Positions 60,632-64,000 of a DNA stretch of 64,000 nucleotides are shown here, piece after piece. The notes beneath the pieces were generated by a model. It searched no databases. It was not told where the DNA came from and was given only the letters and a program-made list of their open reading frames with translations. Positions within the stretch are counted from its first letter, which is position 1, and each line of letters opens with the position of its first letter. The position numbers were made by a program, and so were the translations under genes. This DNA is from Allorhizobium ampelinum S4 (lineage in GTDB: Bacteria; Pseudomonadota; Alphaproteobacteria; Rhizobiales; Rhizobiaceae), in assembly GCF_000016285.1 (NCBI RefSeq), contig NC_011989.1, positions 1,057,001-1,121,000 of the forward strand. The letters are read 5' to 3'.

Positions 60632-62113
60632 GTGACAGGACGTTTGGATCGGCTGTCGGCGGGCATATCGGTTGCGGCTCTTCTGGCGGCATCGCAGACC
60701 GAAAACAATGGTTTATCCGCCCTGCGCCGGGAGATGCAACACCTGCGCGACACGGTTTCGGCGCTGGGCGATGAGGGATCGCTGCTGGCGCAGACGATCA
60801 TCGCGCGGCAGGGCCATAATTCTCCGGTTCTGGCTGGTCAGGCGGATGGAAATAACGGCGTTGATATGATGCAGGGGCTGGAGCTTGCGGCCTTGCAACG
60901 GCTGGCGCGCAGCTGGGCCTTGCTGCGACACCCGTTGCAAGCGCCGCCCGAGGGGGCGTGGCGCAATTGGTTGTTGATGGGCGGCCGCGGTTCCGGCAAG
61001 ACCCGGGCCGGGGCCGAATGGGTGCATGAGATCGCCTCGGCTGGTGAAAAATCCGCTGTGCGGATTGCACTGGTGGGCGAAACCCTGGGCGATGCCCGCG
61101 AGGTGATGGTGGATGGTCTGTCGGGCATCGCCCGTATAGCCCGCCACAAACGCCCGGAAGTGGAAATTTCCCGGCGCAGGCTGGTCTGGCCGAATGGCGC
61201 GATGGCGCAGATGTTTTCCGCTGAAGACCCGGAGAGCCTGCGCGGCCCGCAGTTTCACTATGCCTGGTGCGATGAGATTGCCAAGTGGAAGCATGCCGAG
61301 GAAACCTTCGATATGCTGCAATTTTCCCTGCGGTTGGGGGATGATCCCCGCCAGGTGATTACCACCACGCCGCGTCCGGTGCCGATCCTGAAACGGTTGC
61401 TGGCGGACCCCGGCACGCGGCTGACCCGGCTTTCCACCTTCGGGAATGCTTGCAATCTCGCGCCCGGCTTTATCGAGGCCTTGCAGGCCCGTTACGGTGG
61501 CACGCGGCTTGGCCGTCAGGAATTGGATGGTGAACTGATAGAGGACCGGGAGGATGCGCTGTGGCGGCGCGACCGGCTGGAGCAGTTGACGGTCAGGCTC
61601 AGTGAGCCGCTGCACCGCATTGTCGTCGGCGTCGATCCACCCTCCGGGGCGGGTGCGCAATCGGTCTGCGGCATAATTGTTGCCGGTCTCGACCGGCTGG
61701 GCCGGGCAGTGGTGCTGGCTGATTGTTCGGTGACGGGGGAAAGCCCGGCCAGTTGGGCGACCGCCGTGGTGCGGGCGTTTCGCCGGTTTGAAGCGGACCG
61801 GGTGGTGGCGGAGGTCAATCAGGGCGGGGAAATGGTTGGCGCGCTGCTGAAAAGCGTCGATGCCAACCTGCCGGTGCGCATGGTGCGGGCGACGCGTGGC
61901 AAGTTTTTGCGGGCCGAGCCTGTGGCGGCTCTCTATGAACAGGGCCGCGTTTTTCACGCAGCCCGTTTTGCCGATCTGGAAGATCAAATGTGTGATTTCG
62001 GCCCTGAGGGCCTGTCGAATGGCCAGTCGCCGGATAGGCTTGATGCGCTGGTCTGGGCTTTGACCGCGCTGCTTCTGGAATGCGCGGGCGAGCCGCGCAT
62101 TCGCACGCTATAA
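60632..62113 (+). CDS. phage/GTA terminase large subunit
   Basis: The frame is 493 codons from GTG 60632. Walker A MGGRGSGKT (about 116-124) is followed by a Walker B-like FHYAWCDEIAKW, and the nuclease domain has IVVGVDPPSGAG, VVAEVNQGGEMVG and DRLDALVWAL with acidic metal ligands. It translocates DNA into the capsid and cuts it. This sequence type is the gp2 of RcGTA-like gene transfer agents. About 80 residues before WRNWLL are not conserved-looking, so a later start (for example ATG near 60869) is possible. Confidence 0.9.
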   Translation: MTGRLDRLSAGISVAALLAASQTENNGLSALRREMQHLRDTVSALGDEGSLLAQTIIARQGHNSPVLAGQADGNNGVDMMQGLELAALQRLARSWALLRHPLQAPPEGAWRNWLLMGGRGSGKTRAGAEWVHEIASAGEKSAVRIALVGETLGDAREVMVDGLSGIARIARHKRPEVEISRRRLVWPNGAMAQMFSAEDPESLRGPQFHYAWCDEIAKWKHAEETFDMLQFSLRLGDDPRQVITTTPRPVPILKRLLADPGTRLTRLSTFGNACNLAPGFIEALQARYGGTRLGRQELDGELIEDREDALWRRDRLEQLTVRLSEPLHRIVVGVDPPSGAGAQSVCGIIVAGLDRLGRAVVLADCSVTGESPASWATAVVRAFRRFEADRVVAEVNQGGEMVGALLKSVDANLPVRMVRATRGKFLRAEPVAALYEQGRVFHAARFADLEDQMCDFGPEGLSNGQSPDRLDALVWALTALLLECAGEPRIRTL

Positions 62114-62257
62114 TTATTTGGTCGCAGGCGCTGACGGTGCCGAAGGTTGACGCATCTGGCGCCATTCGGATTCAAGGCGTTCAACGATATGGGCAGGAAT
62201 GGTCCGGCTGGCCTCTGCAATCGTCTTGCTGATCTGGCTGCTGCTCTTGGCGTCCAT
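62114..62257 (-). CDS. small 47-residue protein inside the GTA cluster, opposite strand
   Basis: Read directly from the sequence: AGGAGACATGTG precedes ATG on the minus strand at 62257. The product begins MDAKSSSQISKTIAEASRTI and ends APSAPATK, with the stop TAA at 62114-62116, directly next to the terminase stop. It is a short amphipathic, mainly helical protein. A good ribosome site and coding-like codons support it. It is the only minus-strand gene in the cluster; a regulatory or immunity-like role is possible but unknown. Confidence 0.6.
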   Translation of the reverse strand: MDAKSSSQISKTIAEASRTIPAHIVERLESEWRQMRQPSAPSAPATK

Positions 62258-62496
62258 CACATGTCTCCTGTGTTAACCGCCCGGCGCCCGTCATGGCGCG
62301 GCAGGGCTTGTTGCTCTGTGCCGCTCATAACCAGCGGTGGAGCGGAAAGTTCCACAAGCTTAAATCTTTGTAAATATCTCGTGACATGGCCTGAACCGAT
62401 TGAATTTTGTTTAACCGATTTAAATCCCAGCATTTTTTGGGTTCAATCTCGCCGCGTTCGGCTGAGCCCTGCTATTTTAAGGGGAATTGGCAGTTT

Positions 62497-63105
62497 ATGA
62501 ACACCACAGCTTTGCAATCGCTCTTCAACCGGATCCGCGGTGAATTGTGTGGCGGGCGGCTCGGCACGGCTCAGGTGCAGGGCATCAACGCCATTCTGGC
62601 GGGCTGCGCGCGCCATGGTCTGACCGACCACCGCCATATCGCCTATCTGCTGGCCACAGCCTTTCATGAAACGGCGGGTCGCTTCCAGCCCCTGCGGGAA
62701 ACGCTGGCGAAAACCGATGCCGAGGCCATTGACCGGTTGGAGCGCGCCTATGCAGCGGGCCGCTTGCCCCAGGTAAGCGCGCCTTACTGGCGGCCGGACG
62801 AGGCGGGACGGAGCTGGTTTGGCCGGGGCTTTGTGCAGATCACCCATAAGCGCAATTATCAGGCGATGTCGGTGGCGCTGGGCGTCGATCTTGTCGCCGA
62901 GCCGGCCCGCGCCCTGGATAGGGCGACGGCGGCTGATATTCTGGTTGTCGGCATGAGCGACGGGTTGTTTTCGGGCGTTAGGCTTGGCGATGTCTTCACC
63001 GCCACGGCAAGCGACTGGACCGGTGCGCGGCGTATTGTCAACGGGCAGGACCGGGCGGAATTGGTGGCCGGGTATGGGCGGGTGATCTTTGCGGGGTTGG
63101 GGTAA
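62497..63105 (+). CDS. glycoside hydrolase family 19 protein (endolysin-like)
   Basis: This is a 202-residue protein with the GH19 chitinase/lysozyme core: YLLATAFHETAGRFQPLRET with the catalytic Glu pair, WFGRGFVQITHKRNYQAMSV, then LDRATAADILVVGMSDGLFS and RRIVNGQDRAELVAGYGRVI. No signal peptide, as in endolysins that need a holin. It would cleave peptidoglycan or chitin-like glycans. It sits between the terminase and portal genes. AAGGGG lies about 15 bases before the ATG, rather far. Confidence 0.87.
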   Translation: MNTTALQSLFNRIRGELCGGRLGTAQVQGINAILAGCARHGLTDHRHIAYLLATAFHETAGRFQPLRETLAKTDAEAIDRLERAYAAGRLPQVSAPYWRPDEAGRSWFGRGFVQITHKRNYQAMSVALGVDLVAEPARALDRATAADILVVGMSDGLFSGVRLGDVFTATASDWTGARRIVNGQDRAELVAGYGRVIFAGLG

Positions 63106-63419
63106 GGTTTGCTGAAAGCGTGGATGAAAGCGCCATGGGTTTTGTAAGGCTACATAGTACCCGTCACTTTTAGCTTTGCGTGCTGGGTTCCCCCTCACCC
63201 CGCCTCCGCTACGCTCAGCGGACCTCTCCCCGCTGGGGAGAGGAAACCATAAATGCTGCGGCTCTTTCCTTCTTCTCCCCGCCGATTTTCCCCAGAGGCC
63301 AATTTTCCCCAGAGGATGGGTAGAAGCGGCAAGAGCCGCATGTGTCGTGCCTTTCTCTCTGTTGATCGGCAAATCTGCGCCAATACCCGACGGGACACTT
63401 TCAACTTCAGGAGAACATT
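63106..63419. repeat. intergenic region with a dispersed GC-rich repeat and hairpin
   Basis: 314 bases. TCACCCCGCCTCCGCT (63195-63210) recurs at 26333-26348. It is followed by CCTCTCCCC-GCT-GGGGAGAGG (63223-63243), a perfect 9-bp stem. This element type is common between genes in Rhizobiaceae. It separates GH19 from the portal gene and could stop transcription. Confidence 0.65.
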
Positions 63420-64000
63420 ATGCTGTCTTCCTTTCGCCTGCCGTTTCGGCGGGCCAATCGTGCTGCTGTGTCGTCGGCGACGCCAACACAGACAAAAGCG
63501 GGGATACGACCCCGTGCAGGATTGGAAATGCTGCTCTCCACCGGTGCCGGGCGCGGCACGGGGCGGTCTTATGCAGCCTTGTCACGCGCTGGCTTTCTCG
63601 GCAATCCGGTGGCGCATCGGGCGGTGCGGCTGGTGGCGGAGGCAGCGGCCGCTGTGCCGCTTCTGCTTTATCAGGGCCTGCCGCAGGAAGGGGCGGGCGA
63701 GTTGAGCGAGCATCCGGCGCTGGCGCTTCTGGCCCGGCCCAATGGGCGGGCGACGGGGGCGGATTTTTTCGAAATGCTCTATGGCCATCTGCTGCTGTCG
63801 GGCAATGCCTATCTGGAGCCGCTCTGGCTTGGCGGGCGGCTGATGGAACTGCATCTGCTGCGCCCCGATCGGGTCAGCGTCGTCGAGGGTCCCGATGGCT
63901 GGCCGGTGGCTTATGATTATCGTGCCGCCGGGGTGACGCGCCGGGTTGCTGCCGAGGGCGAGCCGCAGCCGATCCTGCATTTCAAGCTGTTTCACCCGCT
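63420..64000 (+). CDS. phage/GTA portal protein (HK97 type), cut by the window end
   Basis: Read from ATG 63420, with AGGAGAACATT just upstream; the frame is open to the last base (193 codons visible). After a variable basic start come SRAGFLGNPVAHRAVRLVAE, then AVPLLLYQG, HPALALLARPNGRATGADFF, EMLYGHLLLSGNAYLEPLW and LHLLRPDRVSVVEG, the HK97/RcGTA gp3 portal pattern. The portal forms the ring through which DNA enters the head. The cluster presumably continues beyond the window with protease and capsid genes. Confidence 0.9.
   Translation, partial: MLSSFRLPFRRANRAAVSSATPTQTKAGIRPRAGLEMLLSTGAGRGTGRSYAALSRAGFLGNPVAHRAVRLVAEAAAAVPLLLYQGLPQEGAGELSEHPALALLARPNGRATGADFFEMLYGHLLLSGNAYLEPLWLGGRLMELHLLRPDRVSVVEGPDGWPVAYDYRAAGVTRRVAAEGEPQPILHFKLFHP

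Noticed and set aside
1..64000. tRNA, rRNA, CRISPR array or complete insertion sequence
   Set aside because: None was recognised on reading; no transposase motif and no regularly spaced repeats were seen. A tRNAscan-type search would be decisive.

Overview
The window is about 64 kb of a high-GC alphaproteobacterial chromosome, almost certainly Rhizobiaceae (Agrobacterium, Allorhizobium or Rhizobium). Indicators are a MucR/Ros one-finger regulator, a SyrA/ExoX-type exopolysaccharide repressor, DUF5330, DUF1491, DUF2336 and DUF6456 proteins, a DivJ-like kinase next to sufE, and the head genes of a gene transfer agent. I saw no rRNA, tRNA, CRISPR array or intact insertion sequence.

Layout. 1-5 kb: the tail of an unknown protein, a threefold-repeated beta-trefoil protein, oligopeptidase B, a DUF930 protein and an AI-2E family transporter. 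5-16 kb: a secreted FAD oxidoreductase, a polysaccharide deacetylase, a VOC dioxygenase, then a stress group (UspA, DksA/TraR zinc finger, MAPEG, hemolysin III, Crp/Fnr regulator) with a perfect FNR/FixK-type box, followed by a PAT acetyltransferase, a membrane AraC regulator and MucR. 16-23 kb: a complete seven-gene Mrp-type cation/proton antiporter operon, then msrB. 24-35 kb: a DnaA-C-terminal-domain protein with a DUF6456 protein, a Ser-rich acidic protein, a macA-macB transporter, a CocE-type hydrolase with its divergent TetR, and a candidate MACPF plus beta-prism lectin protein. 35-48.5 kb: sufE, DUF5330, DivJ-like kinase, peptidoglycan-binding protein, DUF1491 and DUF2336, a set that appears split by a TriABC-like two-adaptor RND pump operon with its TetR and a coupled DUF900 hydrolase. 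49-60 kb: a SyrA-like protein, a LuxR-type regulator, DUF1254/DUF1214 proteins, a PBP1A-type enzyme, a YcgN protein, two divergent paralogous sulfotransferase-like genes and an HmrR/CueR regulator. 60-64 kb: the start of a GTA/prophage-like head cluster (terminase, GH19 lysozyme, portal cut by the window end).

The most unusual content is between genes. Two families of structured dispersed repeats occur; one keeps its stems through compensatory base changes. Two relics of gene 3' ends (macB with sufE, and ycgN) lie beyond accessory genes and look like scars of past recombination. Several small genes (47 and 57 codons) and a portal gene running off the edge were read directly from the sequence.

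Functional themes: envelope and cell-surface maintenance (PBP, MucR, SyrA, deacetylase, peptidoglycan binding), ion homeostasis (Mrp), efflux (MacAB, TriABC-like), low-oxygen or stress response (FNR box, UspA, DksA), and carbohydrate-binding or toxin-like accessory proteins. All functions are inferred from sequence reading; no database search was run.
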